From assembly GCF_026248825.1 (NCBI RefSeq), contig NZ_CP110973.1:3491001-3555000 (forward strand): 64,000 bases of DNA, given 5' to 3'. Positions 9,966 through 19,492 of this stretch are shown here, piece by piece (position 1 is the first letter of the stretch; each line of letters starts with the position of its first letter). Source of the stretch: Larkinella insperata (lineage in GTDB: Bacteria > Bacteroidota > Bacteroidia > Cytophagales > Spirosomataceae). A program made the translations under genes and the position numbers. The notes under the pieces are model-generated. The model was not told the origin of the DNA. It searched no databases and saw nothing but the letters and a program-made list of their open reading frames with translations.

Positions 9966-12900
9966 TTAAAAGTTAAGTTTAATACCTGCAGCCATCGTTC
10001 TGGGAACCGGATAGGACTCGTCGTCATTGTTCAGTTCGTTGCCCCCTCTTACGCCCGCATCCGGGTTGTTGCCGGGGTATTTCGTGAACATGAACAGGTT
10101 GTTGCCGGTCACAAAAATCCGGGCATTGCTCAGAACCGACTTAACGCGGGGGAAGGTGTAGCCGATGGTGATGGTTTTCAACCACGTATAACTTGCATCG
10201 TAAACATACCGCTCGCTGCTCTCCCGTGACCATTTAAAGTAGCTTGTGCCGCCCTGCGAGTTTTTCGCGTTCGGGTTGGAGCCCGGGTTGGAGGGCGACC
10301 GCCAGCGGTCTTTGGCCTTGTCGAGTACGTTGAACACGCCATCCATGTTCATCGTTGACGCTTCGATGTTCCGGTACACGTCGAAATCGTGAGCGCCCAG
10401 GAACATGATGTTGAAGTCGAAGTTTTTGTAATCGGCAGCTACAGTCCAGGCCCAGGTAAAGGCCGGGTTTGGGTTGCCAATTTCCACCATATCCTGCGTA
10501 TCGTACGAAATCTGACCATCGCCGTTGGCATCCCAGAACTTCATAGCGCCCGGAATGGCTCCATCCTGTTTCGGCCAGGCTTCAATTTCTTCCTTCGTAT
10601 TGAAAATACCCAGTTTCCGGTAGCCGTAAATCATCCCGATCGGGCGGCCCACTTTCTGTACGTTGTAACCGCCGTAGAAGCTGCCGTACCAGAGCGCGTC
10701 GTTGGCCCCCTTGATTGCCAGAATCTTGTTGCGGTTGAAGGAGATGTTGGCGTTTGTGCGCACGTTGAGGGCCCCCAGGCTGATGCGGTAATCCGCCCCA
10801 AGCTCAATACCGTGGTTCTCTACTTTTCCGATGTTATCCAAACTGGTGGTAAAACCGGATACCGCCGGAATCGAGATCGGCAACAGCATGTCGTTGGTGA
10901 TCTTCTTGTAATACTCAAAATTGAAGTTCAACTGGTTGTTGAACAGGGATAGATCCATACCAATATCCAACTGATTGGATTTTTCCCACTTCAACCCGGA
11001 GTTGGCAAACGAACTGACCACCTTGCCCGGAGCGAAGGCGTTGCCCAGAATGTAGTTATTAGCGGTGACAAAGGCTAAACTTGGGTAATTACCAATGTCG
11101 TTGTTTCCGGTTACCCCCCAGCTGGCCCGCACTTTCAGGTCCGTCAGCCAGTTGGGTTTGGGGATAAACGATTCTTCCGTTATACGCCAGCCCACCGAAG
11201 CCGCCGGAAAATCACCATATTTGTTTTGCGCGCCAAACCGTGAGCTGCCTTCCCGGCGGTACGAAGCCGAGAACAGGTATTTATCCTTGTAGGAATAGTT
11301 GACCCGGCTCAGGAAAGCCAGCATTGTCCAGCCAAACTCGTAAGAGTTTGCCGAGCGGATCGAAGCCGCCCCCAGATACGGAACCATATCGTCCGGGAAG
11401 GTATTCCCCGAACCCGTAAACCCACGGACCCGCTCCTGCTGGGCGGTGTAGCCTACAAGTGCGTCAAAGCTGTGGTTGTCCCCAATTTTAGGCGTGTAGG
11501 TCAGCAGTTGATCAAGGGCGTAATTGGTCAATTCTTCCGTATTATCGGATTGCGTGGCAATACGCGGGGGAGCACCCGCCGTACCGTTTGCTACCGACAA
11601 ACCAATGGTTGAAGGGACAAACTCTTTGTAGGTGTTGTTGTTGAGCTTGATGTTGGCCGAAGTCCGGAATTTAAAGTTTTTCAGAAAAGAAACTTCGATA
11701 AAACCGTTGCCCAGCACATCTGCGATGTTTCTTCGCCGAAGAACGTTTTCCAGTACGAAAAGCGGATTCGGAAACCCAAAAACCCCGTCAACCCCGTTGA
11801 TGTACGGGATGAGTGAGCCGTCTTCGTTGTAAGGCGTAGCGCGCGGGTCCATCAGCAAGGCTCCACCCACCAGGGCGCTCCGGCCGTTGGTGTTGGCCAG
11901 GTTATTTTTGGTATAGGAACCGTTGATGTTCAGACCGACATTGATGAACTTGTTGACCTGACCGCCCAGGTTCGTCCGCACGGAAATCCGATCGTAGTTA
12001 GTCTGTTTGATGGTTCCGTTTTCTTTGTAGTAACCAACTGACAGCAATGCTTTGAGCGGGCCCCCGCCCGACGATATGGTCAGGTTGGCGTCGCTATAGG
12101 GGGCATTTTTCTGCATGATCAGGTCATACCAGTCCGTCGAATATTTGGTTTGTTCGGGATACCGGTAACCAATGGGCACTTCTTCAATTGACGGTTCGCG
12201 GCCCTGCAGAATGCGAATCTGGTCCATGAAAACGTCTTTCTTGAACTGCGCAAATTCCGGCCCGTTCAGCATTTTCACGCGTCGCGACATTGGTACAGTC
12301 TGAATACCGTAGTCCAGGGAAAAGTTGATGTTGGTTTTGCCGTCTTTGGCATTTTTGGTGGTAATCAACACAACACCGTTCGAGCCCCGGGCTCCGTAAA
12401 TAGCCGTCGAAGCCGCATCTTTCAGAATGGAAATGCTTTCAATATCGTTTGGGTTCAGGTTTTGCCCCACATCGGTGCCCACCGGAAAGCCGTCGATAAC
12501 GTACAGCGGGTTACTACCCGCCCCCAGTGAACCAATTCCCCGAACCCGGACCTCAAACGAGCCACCCGGCGTTCCGGCTTTTTGCTTGACAACTACCCCC
12601 GGAGCCCGGCCCTGAATGAGCTGGTTGGTGTTGTTGGAAGGTTGTTCACCAATGTCTTTCATACTGATTGTGGATACGGCCGAGGTAATGTCCTGCCGAC
12701 GCTGTGAGCCGTATCCTACCACCACCACTTCTTCGAGAGATCGGTCGCCGACGGTCAGTTGGACATCGACTTTAGTGCGACTGCCAACGTTGATTTCCTG
12801 CGATTGGTAACCGACAAATGAATAAATCAGGATGGCATTGTTCTCGGGCACATCGAGCCGGTAGCTGCCGTCGGCGTTGCTGGTGGTTCCCCGGGTTGTT

Positions 12901-13094
12901 CCTTTCAGAACGATGCTGACACCCGGCAGGGCTTCGCCTTTCTCGTCTTTCACCGTTCCGGACACCGGGCGGTCGATGGCCGCGTTGGCCCGAACCGACA
13001 GGCTCAGGATCGCCAGTAAAAGCAGGCATAGGCGAGTGAGCGAAACCTTCCTTAAAGTGCCCGGTAAAGGCCGTGTTGGTAAGCGTTTTTTCAT
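9966..13094 (-). CDS. SusC/RagA family TonB-linked outer-membrane transporter
   Basis: Outer-membrane TonB-dependent transporter of 1042 residues and partner of the SusD at 8455-9954. A cleavable signal (about 1-38, ending VRANA) is followed directly by a carboxypeptidase-D regulatory-like domain (SGTVKDEKGEALPGVSIVLKG). Then come the LEEVVVVGYG motif, plug motifs (NPLYVIDGFPVG, ISILKDAASTAIYGARGSNG) and a barrel ending in AAGIKLNF. It has no STN domain, although an ECF sigma gene (13899) is divergently placed and a mini anti-sigma-like ORF (13303-13545) sits upstream. If those regulate this transporter, the signal path differs from the usual STN-FecR contact. Confidence 0.96.
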   Translation of the reverse strand: MKKRLPTRPLPGTLRKVSLTRLCLLLLAILSLSVRANAAIDRPVSGTVKDEKGEALPGVSIVLKGTTRGTTSNADGSYRLDVPENNAILIYSFVGYQSQEINVGSRTKVDVQLTVGDRSLEEVVVVGYGSQRRQDITSAVSTISMKDIGEQPSNNTNQLIQGRAPGVVVKQKAGTPGGSFEVRVRGIGSLGAGSNPLYVIDGFPVGTDVGQNLNPNDIESISILKDAASTAIYGARGSNGVVLITTKNAKDGKTNINFSLDYGIQTVPMSRRVKMLNGPEFAQFKKDVFMDQIRILQGREPSIEEVPIGYRYPEQTKYSTDWYDLIMQKNAPYSDANLTISSGGGPLKALLSVGYYKENGTIKQTNYDRISVRTNLGGQVNKFINVGLNINGSYTKNNLANTNGRSALVGGALLMDPRATPYNEDGSLIPYINGVDGVFGFPNPLFVLENVLRRRNIADVLGNGFIEVSFLKNFKFRTSANIKLNNNTYKEFVPSTIGLSVANGTAGAPPRIATQSDNTEELTNYALDQLLTYTPKIGDNHSFDALVGYTAQQERVRGFTGSGNTFPDDMVPYLGAASIRSANSYEFGWTMLAFLSRVNYSYKDKYLFSASYRREGSSRFGAQNKYGDFPAASVGWRITEESFIPKPNWLTDLKVRASWGVTGNNDIGNYPSLAFVTANNYILGNAFAPGKVVSSFANSGLKWEKSNQLDIGMDLSLFNNQLNFNFEYYKKITNDMLLPISIPAVSGFTTSLDNIGKVENHGIELGADYRISLGALNVRTNANISFNRNKILAIKGANDALWYGSFYGGYNVQKVGRPIGMIYGYRKLGIFNTKEEIEAWPKQDGAIPGAMKFWDANGDGQISYDTQDMVEIGNPNPAFTWAWTVAADYKNFDFNIMFLGAHDFDVYRNIEASTMNMDGVFNVLDKAKDRWRSPSNPGSNPNAKNSQGGTSYFKWSRESSERYVYDASYTWLKTITIGYTFPRVKSVLSNARIFVTGNNLFMFTKYPGNNPDAGVRGGNELNNDDESYPVPRTMAAGIKLNF

Positions 13095-13302
13095 TGCTCT
13101 TTTTGTTAAGGGATGGACTAAACAGATGATAGTTACAGTTGCACTGCCTGCTGGAAAGTAGGAAGCAGGGATGTTGCATGCGGGGAAAGATTCTCCCGAC
13201 GCACTGTTGAAAAAGAGTTGGGTGGTTAGTCAGTCGGTGCTGTGGGAAGGCGCATAAGGGTTGAAAGTAAGGGTTAGGAATAAGTAAGTAATTCGATACG
13301 CG

Positions 13303-13545
13303 TTACGAGCCGTCGTGCTTTCGCCACGGCTTCAAAGTAGAATCCATTTTAGCCCGAAGCCGCCGTTGAATCTTGGCCCAGAGCAGGGCTTCCTGCTGAT
13401 CGTCGGATAGGGCGTTGGTTTTTCCGGCAGGTTCTGAACCCAATAGGCTATACCAATAGTCCATCACCTGTTGCTCTTCTGCGGAACAGGTACCGTCGAT
13501 GTAGCGTTGAAGCAACTCTGAAAATCCGTTGCGATTCGTTTGCAT
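13303..13545 (-). CDS. Small anti-sigma-like protein, N-terminal segment of a FecR-type protein only
   Basis: An 80-residue ORF upstream of SusC on the same strand and divergent from the ECF sigma gene at 13899. The start (ELLQRYIDGTCSAEEQQVMDYWY) resembles the cytoplasmic N-terminal segment of Bacteroidetes FecR-type anti-sigma proteins. The middle (LSDDQQEALLWAKIQRRL) fits the linker before their membrane helix. The membrane helix, FecR domain and C-terminal domain are all missing; the product ends with a basic tail and a stop. It could be a free-standing cytosolic anti-sigma, or the remnant of a longer gene. The downstream 208 bases before SusC show no FecR-domain coding that I can recognise. 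Confidence 0.6.
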   Translation of the reverse strand: MQTNRNGFSELLQRYIDGTCSAEEQQVMDYWYSLLGSEPAGKTNALSDDQQEALLWAKIQRRLRAKMDSTLKPWRKHDGS

Positions 13546-13898
13546 GCTTGGGGATAAAGCCGGGACTATACAGCTAAGTCAATTCTGACTGGCGAAACCG
13601 CAAATCGTTATGTTGAATCATAGAATGTTTATATATAAGGGGGCCGGATGTCGAAACTTTATGAGTTTTGTCTTATTTGCCTTAATTGGGCAGTATCGCA
13701 ACTTGGTAATAGCCAGCCACTTGGAAACACCAATCTGTGGTTCGGAAATCAGGAGGGTTGCGGGTGCCGAACAACACGCACAGGTAAGTACAGGATGCTG
13801 TCGCCTTGGAAAATGGGAATCTTAGAATATAAAATTGTTTTCCGTCAGTACTTTTCATACTGGCGGGTACGTACCCTGACCCACTTTAGCGACCTTTT
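13546..13898. other. Divergent intergenic region between the mini anti-sigma ORF and the ECF sigma gene
   Basis: 353 bases that should hold promoters in both directions. The only ORFs are short, overlapping and without family features, and they run out of frame into the sigma gene. I found no clear TAnnTTTG box, RNA gene or repeat. Confidence 0.4.
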
Positions 13899-14456
13899 AT
13901 GGAATACTCAATCTTGAGCGATGTTGTGTTAGTAAAGCTCTTGCAAGCAGGAGACACAGCGGCTTTTCAGACGATTTACCGAAGATACTGGCAACCGCTT
14001 TTTGCGGTAGCCCGTAAAAAGCTGTATTCAGAAGAAAACGCCGAAGAATTGATTCAGGATCTGTTTGTCGATCTGTGGGAGCGTCGGGAAACCCTTCAAA
14101 TTGAGGATTTGAAAAAGTATTTGTTTGCGGCAGTGAAGTACAAGGTTCTGAATCATATCAAGGCCCTGCTGATTCGGCAGAAATACGAGACTTCCACGAA
14201 CCGCGATGGGGCAGAGCTCGATTTTCAAACAGAAGACCTGCTGGCCTACGAAGATCTTAACAAAGCGCTGGAGCAGGGAATTGCCCACCTGCCCCACAAA
14301 ACCCGGCAAATTTTCCGGCTAAACCGGCTGGAAAACCAGTCTGTCCGCCAAATTTCGGCTTCGTTGTCCATCCCCGAGCGCACGGTCGAATACCACATCA
14401 TGCAGTCACTGCGCAGGCTGCGTTCTCATCTGAAAGAGTACGTTGAGGTAGTGTAA
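13899..14456 (+). CDS. ECF RNA polymerase sigma factor (sigma-70 family)
   Basis: Extracytoplasmic-function sigma factor of 185 residues, normal length. Region 2 (about 22-90) has the core-binding and -10 recognition signature FQTIYRRYWQPLFAVARKKL and ELIQDLFVDLWERRE. Region 4 (about 125-180) has LPHKTRQIFRLNRLENQSVRQIAS-like residues and the helix-turn-helix SIPERTVEYHIMQSLRRLR. This is the type that controls SusC/SusD loci in Bacteroidetes. No full FecR anti-sigma gene is adjacent; the only candidate partner is the 80-residue ORF at 13303-13545. A GH9 glucanase gene starts 88 bases downstream in the same direction. Confidence 0.95.
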   Translation: MEYSILSDVVLVKLLQAGDTAAFQTIYRRYWQPLFAVARKKLYSEENAEELIQDLFVDLWERRETLQIEDLKKYLFAAVKYKVLNHIKALLIRQKYETSTNRDGAELDFQTEDLLAYEDLNKALEQGIAHLPHKTRQIFRLNRLENQSVRQISASLSIPERTVEYHIMQSLRRLRSHLKEYVEVV

Positions 14457-14544
14457 CGGTTGCGGGTTTTTTCTGTCTTTTCGTCCGTGGAAAGATGGCA
14501 AAACTCAGCCGGAATCGTCGTAGTTTTAGCGAAAAATTACCGCA

Positions 14545-16323
14545 ATGCGATTCCCTAAAACCGTTCGAGCTTTCTTTCTGCTGGCTTGGCTCCTGAGTAG
14601 CAACACCGTCATTAGTCAGGCGCAGCAACTTTCCCCGGCTATTCGCCTGAATCAGATCGGCTTCTACCCGAATGCCGCTAAAATTGCCATTGTCGTGGGC
14701 GAGGCATCCGACGAGTTTCAGGTAACGACGCCGGATTTAAAAAAGGTCGTTTTTAAAGGAACACTGAGCGCGGCCCGGCAAAATGCCATTTCGGGCAAAA
14801 CCGCCCGGACGGCCGACTTTTCGGGCCTGAAAACCGCCGGGACGTTTGTTGTCGTGGTGCTGGGTGTAGGCCACTCGTATCCGTTTGAAATCAAAAATGA
14901 CGTACACCGCGCCGTAGCCATTGGCTCGCTGAAAGGCTTTTACTACCAGCGGGTTTCGGTTGATCTGCCCGCTAAATACGCCGGAACGTGGAGCCGTCCG
15001 GCGGGGCACGTCCAGGAAGATACGCACGTTCGGGTGCATCCGTCGGCGGTGTCGCCCGGTCGTCCGGAGGAGACGGTTCTGTCGTCGCCGAGGGGGTGGT
15101 ATGATGCCGGAGATTACAACAAGTACATCGTCAATTCGGGCATCACCGTGGGAACGCTGCTTTCGTTGTACGAAGATTTTCCGCAGTTCTGTCAACGGTT
15201 TGAAATCAATATTCCCGAAAGCGGTAATAAAGTTCCGGACCTGCTGGATGAGTCGCTCTGGAACCTGCGCTGGATGCTGACCATGCAGGACCCGGCCGAC
15301 GGCGGGGTGTACCACAAACTGACCAATCCCCGCTTCGATGGCATGATCATGCCCGACAAAGCCAACAAAGAACGGTATGTCGTGCAGAAAAGTGTGACGG
15401 CGGCTCTGGATTTTGCGGCCGTGATGGCGCAGGCCGGGCGCATTTTCAAACCGTTCAGCCGGGAACTGCCCGGGCTGGCGGATTCGTGCGTGACGGCGGC
15501 CGTTCGGGCGTGGGCGTGGGCCCGCAAAAACCCGAACCAGCTCTACCGGCAGAACGAAATGAATGAAAAATTTGATCCGGATGTGCTCTCCGGTGAATAC
15601 GGCGACCGCGACGCGAGCGACGAGTGGATCTGGGCGGCTGCCGAACTTTACGTGACCACGAAAGACGATGCCTATTACCAAGCCGTCAACCTGTTTCCCG
15701 ACGATAAAATGCCATTGCCATCGTGGGCGCAGGTTCGGTTGCTGGGCTATTATACCCTGGCCCGTTTTGAAAAAAGCCTGAGTCCACTGGCTCAGAAGGA
15801 CTTTCCGAAACTGAAAAAACAATTGATCAGTTTGGCCGACGGGTTGGTTCTGGACGTTGATAAACAGGCGTACCAGACCGTTATGGGCAAATCGGCGCAA
15901 GATTACATCTGGGGCAGCAGTTCTGTAGCCGCCAACCAGGGGGTTGCGCTGATTCAGGCCTACCGGTTGACCAACGACAAAAAGTATCTGCGCAATGCCC
16001 TGACCAACCTCGATTACCTGCTGGGCCGCAACGCTACCGGCTATTGCTTCGTGACGGGCTTCGGCGACAAACCGGTGATGAACCCACACCACCGCCCCTC
16101 GGTGGCCGATGGCATTGAAGCGCCGGTTCCCGGTCTGCTGTCGGGCGGGCCCAACGGAAACGCGCCGAAGCAGGATAAATGCGCGGGCTACACGGCTACA
16201 TCGGCCGATGAAATGTTTATCGATGCTTCCTGCTCGTACGCTTCCAACGAAATTGCCATCAACTGGAACGCTCCGCTGGTGTACCTGGCCGGCGCCTTGG
16301 AAGCCCTGCAAAAAGCGCAGTAA
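14545..16323 (+). CDS. Glycoside hydrolase family 9 endoglucanase-like enzyme
   Basis: Secreted inverting beta-glucanase. The 592-residue product has a signal peptide (about 1-27), a CelD-type N-terminal Ig-like domain (about 30-115, opening IRLNQIGFYPNAAKIAIV) and a GH9 (alpha/alpha)6-barrel. Catalytic landmarks are the GWYDAGDYNKYIVNSG motif near residues 184-199 (the Asp pair of YDAGD acts as base), the conserved histidines of NPHHRPS near 515, and SNEIAINWNAP, where Glu near 568 is the expected acid. There is no C-terminal T9SS domain or carbohydrate-binding module. Likely substrates are cellulose, cello-oligomers or mixed-linkage glucans. A TAGTTTTA box at 14521 may be a promoter. Confidence 0.93.
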   Translation: MRFPKTVRAFFLLAWLLSSNTVISQAQQLSPAIRLNQIGFYPNAAKIAIVVGEASDEFQVTTPDLKKVVFKGTLSAARQNAISGKTARTADFSGLKTAGTFVVVVLGVGHSYPFEIKNDVHRAVAIGSLKGFYYQRVSVDLPAKYAGTWSRPAGHVQEDTHVRVHPSAVSPGRPEETVLSSPRGWYDAGDYNKYIVNSGITVGTLLSLYEDFPQFCQRFEINIPESGNKVPDLLDESLWNLRWMLTMQDPADGGVYHKLTNPRFDGMIMPDKANKERYVVQKSVTAALDFAAVMAQAGRIFKPFSRELPGLADSCVTAAVRAWAWARKNPNQLYRQNEMNEKFDPDVLSGEYGDRDASDEWIWAAAELYVTTKDDAYYQAVNLFPDDKMPLPSWAQVRLLGYYTLARFEKSLSPLAQKDFPKLKKQLISLADGLVLDVDKQAYQTVMGKSAQDYIWGSSSVAANQGVALIQAYRLTNDKKYLRNALTNLDYLLGRNATGYCFVTGFGDKPVMNPHHRPSVADGIEAPVPGLLSGGPNGNAPKQDKCAGYTATSADEMFIDASCSYASNEIAINWNAPLVYLAGALEALQKAQ

Positions 16324-16380
16324 AACCTGTTCGTTTAATTATGGATTACACCGTCATCCAGAAAATATGATTTTTCAGTG

Positions 16381-16412
16381 GGCTCGGGAACAACCCGGGC
16401 CTGTCTGTTTTT
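16381..16412 (+). terminator. Probable intrinsic terminator after the GH9 gene
   Basis: A GC-rich stem of about 8 base pairs (ggctcggg with cccgggcc, 16381-16388 and 16394-16401) has a 5-base loop and is followed by ctgtctgttttt. It lies between the convergent GH9 and adhesin-like genes. Confidence 0.55.
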
Positions 16413-16422
16413 AGTGAGACAA

Positions 16423-19317
16423 CTAGTTTGTTCCACCGGATTCGCGCAGCATCTCGACCCAGCCTTTGTAAACTTCCGCCGGGGCGTTGCAATCCAGCCG
16501 CTTGAATTTTACCCGTACCTGATAGAAATACATCCCGCCGGGCAAGTCTTGCCCCCGGTTGGTTTTACCGTCCCACCGCAGGCCCTCACCGCTGCTTTCG
16601 TAGACTTTCATTCCCCAGCGGTTGATAATGGTCAGCTCGGCCGACTCCACAAATCGCGGGCACCGCTGCGGCTGGAATACGTCGTTTTTACCGTCGCCAT
16701 TGGGCGTAAAGACGTTAGGCATACCAAAAAATGGGCAATTATCCTTGCAGACCCGGTTGCTGGGCGTGCTTTCCTGTCCGCTCCGGCTGACCGCCGTAAC
16801 CTGATAACAGCCCGCCAGCGAGGTCAGGTTTTCGTGCCGGTATGTCAGGGTTGCGGCATCGACCGTCGCCAGTAACTGCGGCTCATCGTCCTGGCAGGCC
16901 GTATAATACAGGTTATATTTCACAACATTCCGGTCGCAACTGCCCGTTGACGGGTTTTGCCAGGTCAGCGTATTGGTAAACGTGGGCTGGTTACAGAACG
17001 CATCATCGGCCAGACTGGCGCAATCGAGCTGGTCGATGGACAACACCGGCGGGCAGGGCCGGGTGGTATCGATGGGGATCGCGCAAACGCCCTGCGAAAA
17101 ATTGTAGAGCAGCGTCGCCGAGAGGGGCGGGGAATACTGACCCGCCGTTTCGACCCGGTAGCAGTAACTGCTGTCGGTAGACATGGTGGCCGGAACGGTT
17201 CCGTCGGCGGCATACGTGTCACCACCCGTGTCGGTGTAAGTATAGGTATTCGCGCCCTGCACGGCAACCTCAGCAATGCGGTTAAATGGACCGTTGGGGC
17301 CGGTTTTGCTGCGGTAAATCCGGTGAACGCGGTTGTCGTTGCTCCAGGGCGTATTGGCCTGCCAGCTCAGCTGCACCCGACGCACCCCGGCCGTAGCGGT
17401 CAACCGGACTGAACTGGCATTTTCAGTAATATCAAGCCGTTGCAACTGGCCGGACGCCGGATCGGTGATGTAAAATTCGACGCGGTAGCGATACGCATTA
17501 GCCACGGTGTTCAGGCCCCGGTCGGTAAATACCGTGTCAGCGGCACCGGCCTGAAGCGTGGTGTTGATGGCGGCAACCTGCGCAAAATCGGTGCCAGTCA
17601 GGCCCGTTGCCCGCAGCAGACGGTATTGGTAGGGCCCGGAGCCATCGTTGGGGTTGATACCGGGCGGGCGCGTCCAGCGGACGGTAACGACCCCGCGGGC
17701 GGCATCGGTTGAATCGACGGTAACGTGGGTGATGAGCGGCACCTGTTCGGGCAGAGAAATACAGACCTCATCGGAAACCACGCTCTGTCCGCTGCCGGGG
17801 CGGGGGTACTGCACCACAATGCGGTAGCTGTATGCCACCCCGCGTGCCAGCCCGGCTGCGTTGTTGTTATCCGTAAAATTGGTTTGACCGATGGGTACCC
17901 GGCCCACTTCCACGTAACCCGATCCGGCGGGAATGCCCGTTTCGCAAACATCCGGTGTCAGGGTAGTGCAACCTTCCTTGCGGTAAATCACCATCTGGGC
18001 GTTGGCGGGCGGTGCGGTATTGCCGCAGGTGTAAGCCGACCACGACAAGGCAATGGCCCGTCCGGCCGCATCGGCTGTGGGCCGGGCCGTCAGGTTCTGC
18101 GGTTTGGGCGCGTAAACCCGGATCCGGAAAGAACCCAGCGTGGCGAGTTGCGTTTGGGTAGCGTGGGGGAAATCAACAACCCGGAAAATAACGTCATACG
18201 GTTCTGCGCGGACGTGGGCGCAGTTGGTCTGCCAGCGGAACGTGCCCGTGAGGGGGTTGTTCTGAACGCCGGAGGGCGTCAGCGTGGCGGTTGGATTGGC
18301 AACCAGGTTGAGGGTCGTACCATCGGCACCTTTGTTGAACGGGCCGCCGTAACCAGTTAGTTCGAGCCGGTTGCCATCGGGGTCGGTAGCCGTGATGGTT
18401 TCGTTGATGAGCGTTCCGGCTTCTACGCAAATCTCATCCGGTACCTTCAACTCGGGTCGTTTGTTGATGGAGGGCGTGACAATGATCTGCACATCCCGCA
18501 CGATTTCACCGATTTTGACGCCATCCCGCCATTCTTCCACAATAAAAGCAATGTTGTACTGGCCTTGTTCGGCGGGCGAATCCCAGCAGACATCGCCGGT
18601 GATGGGGTTAACGGTCAGCGTTGCAGGGCCAGTACCGGCTTCGGTGGTGGGGTTGCGACCAATAGTTGCCGGATCGGTATAACCGGCCACGGGCAGCGGG
18701 CTGCAGGAAGCGTCGTCGTTTTCAAACTGCCTTCCGGAAGGAACGTATAGCCGGTAAGCCAGGCTATCGCCGTCGGCATCGAAAGCGGCCGGGTTGTGGC
18801 ACCATTTCTGGCCGACGCGGGCCGAATCTAAGGGAGGATTCAGCAGAACCGGGGTGCTGTTAAGACCCAGACCGGAGTTAACCACGATGGTTGTCCGTAG
18901 TTTGAAATTGGTCTGTACGGAGTTCGGAATGTTGCGCGTGCCTTCGTTTCGATTGACGATGGTGCAGCTTATATCGTAAGTGCCCGGGCCGGGGTAGGTG
19001 TAAGTGGTTCGGTAGATATTGATGGTTGTGTTGGAATTGATGTTCCGGGTTTCGGCATCGACGCGCGGCACCCGGCGCATTTGCTGCCCGACTCCAAAGC
19101 AAAAATTGACATCCCGCTGGGCGAGGGCGGCATCATACCCACCGCCGGACCCGCGCGTAACGTCGTAATACACGGTTAGGGTAATCTCGTAGGTCAGTGC
19201 CGTTGAGGAAATCCGGCGGGTGGTGATTTCGCCCGCCCGAACGTGCGTTGCCAGTGCATCCGATGCTGTTGCCAGACAAAAGCCTACACAGCAAAACAGG
19301 AGTAGAAACCTTTTCAT
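16423..19317 (-). CDS. Large secreted protein with gliding-motility-associated (type IX) C-terminal domain
   Basis: Secreted or cell-surface protein of 964 residues. A signal peptide (about 1-23, ending SDALA) is followed by a beta-rich region with Ig-like or cadherin-like segments (KWCHNPAAFDADGDSLAYRL, ITATDPDGNRLELTG). Several fibronectin-III-like repeats follow (about 410-860). The last 95 residues form a type B gliding-motility-associated sorting domain: PNVFTPNGDGKNDVFQP, ELTIINRWGMKVYES, WDGKTNRGQDLPGGMYFYQV. This family of C-terminal domain directs export by the type IX secretion system. It has no visible catalytic motif, so an adhesin or structural role is likely but not shown. Confidence 0.9.
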   Translation of the reverse strand: MKRFLLLFCCVGFCLATASDALATHVRAGEITTRRISSTALTYEITLTVYYDVTRGSGGGYDAALAQRDVNFCFGVGQQMRRVPRVDAETRNINSNTTINIYRTTYTYPGPGTYDISCTIVNRNEGTRNIPNSVQTNFKLRTTIVVNSGLGLNSTPVLLNPPLDSARVGQKWCHNPAAFDADGDSLAYRLYVPSGRQFENDDASCSPLPVAGYTDPATIGRNPTTEAGTGPATLTVNPITGDVCWDSPAEQGQYNIAFIVEEWRDGVKIGEIVRDVQIIVTPSINKRPELKVPDEICVEAGTLINETITATDPDGNRLELTGYGGPFNKGADGTTLNLVANPTATLTPSGVQNNPLTGTFRWQTNCAHVRAEPYDVIFRVVDFPHATQTQLATLGSFRIRVYAPKPQNLTARPTADAAGRAIALSWSAYTCGNTAPPANAQMVIYRKEGCTTLTPDVCETGIPAGSGYVEVGRVPIGQTNFTDNNNAAGLARGVAYSYRIVVQYPRPGSGQSVVSDEVCISLPEQVPLITHVTVDSTDAARGVVTVRWTRPPGINPNDGSGPYQYRLLRATGLTGTDFAQVAAINTTLQAGAADTVFTDRGLNTVANAYRYRVEFYITDPASGQLQRLDITENASSVRLTATAGVRRVQLSWQANTPWSNDNRVHRIYRSKTGPNGPFNRIAEVAVQGANTYTYTDTGGDTYAADGTVPATMSTDSSYCYRVETAGQYSPPLSATLLYNFSQGVCAIPIDTTRPCPPVLSIDQLDCASLADDAFCNQPTFTNTLTWQNPSTGSCDRNVVKYNLYYTACQDDEPQLLATVDAATLTYRHENLTSLAGCYQVTAVSRSGQESTPSNRVCKDNCPFFGMPNVFTPNGDGKNDVFQPQRCPRFVESAELTIINRWGMKVYESSGEGLRWDGKTNRGQDLPGGMYFYQVRVKFKRLDCNAPAEVYKGWVEMLRESGGTN

Positions 19318-19433
19318 AGGAGGAACCGTAAGAGATCAACGTATGCTTTATAAACGGCTGATTGTCCGGTTTCTGATACCGCTCCATCGGCTTTCCAAAA
19401 AATAAAGTCGTTTCACTGGTTTGCCGAAAGCTT

Positions 19434-19471
19434 CCAAAAAAAAGCCGTTCGCGGCTGGACGGAACGGCTTT
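19434..19471 (-). terminator. Intrinsic terminator of the alcohol dehydrogenase gene
   Basis: A perfect 10-base-pair stem (19441-19450 with 19462-19471, aaagccgttc) is followed on the minus strand by eight T residues (the A-run at 19434-19441). It stands just past the 3' end of the minus-strand gene that ends at 19493. Confidence 0.8.
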
Positions 19472-19492
19472 AAAGAACTTCCCGCGAACGGT

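Noticed and set aside
13610..13917. Two overlapping small ORFs in the divergent region before the sigma gene
   Set aside because: No homology features, they overlap one another in different frames, and one runs into the sigma gene.
14737..16311. A 524-residue open frame antisense to the GH9 gene
   Set aside because: It mirrors the codon pattern of GH9 on the opposite strand, is rich in Arg, His and Gln, and has no family motif.
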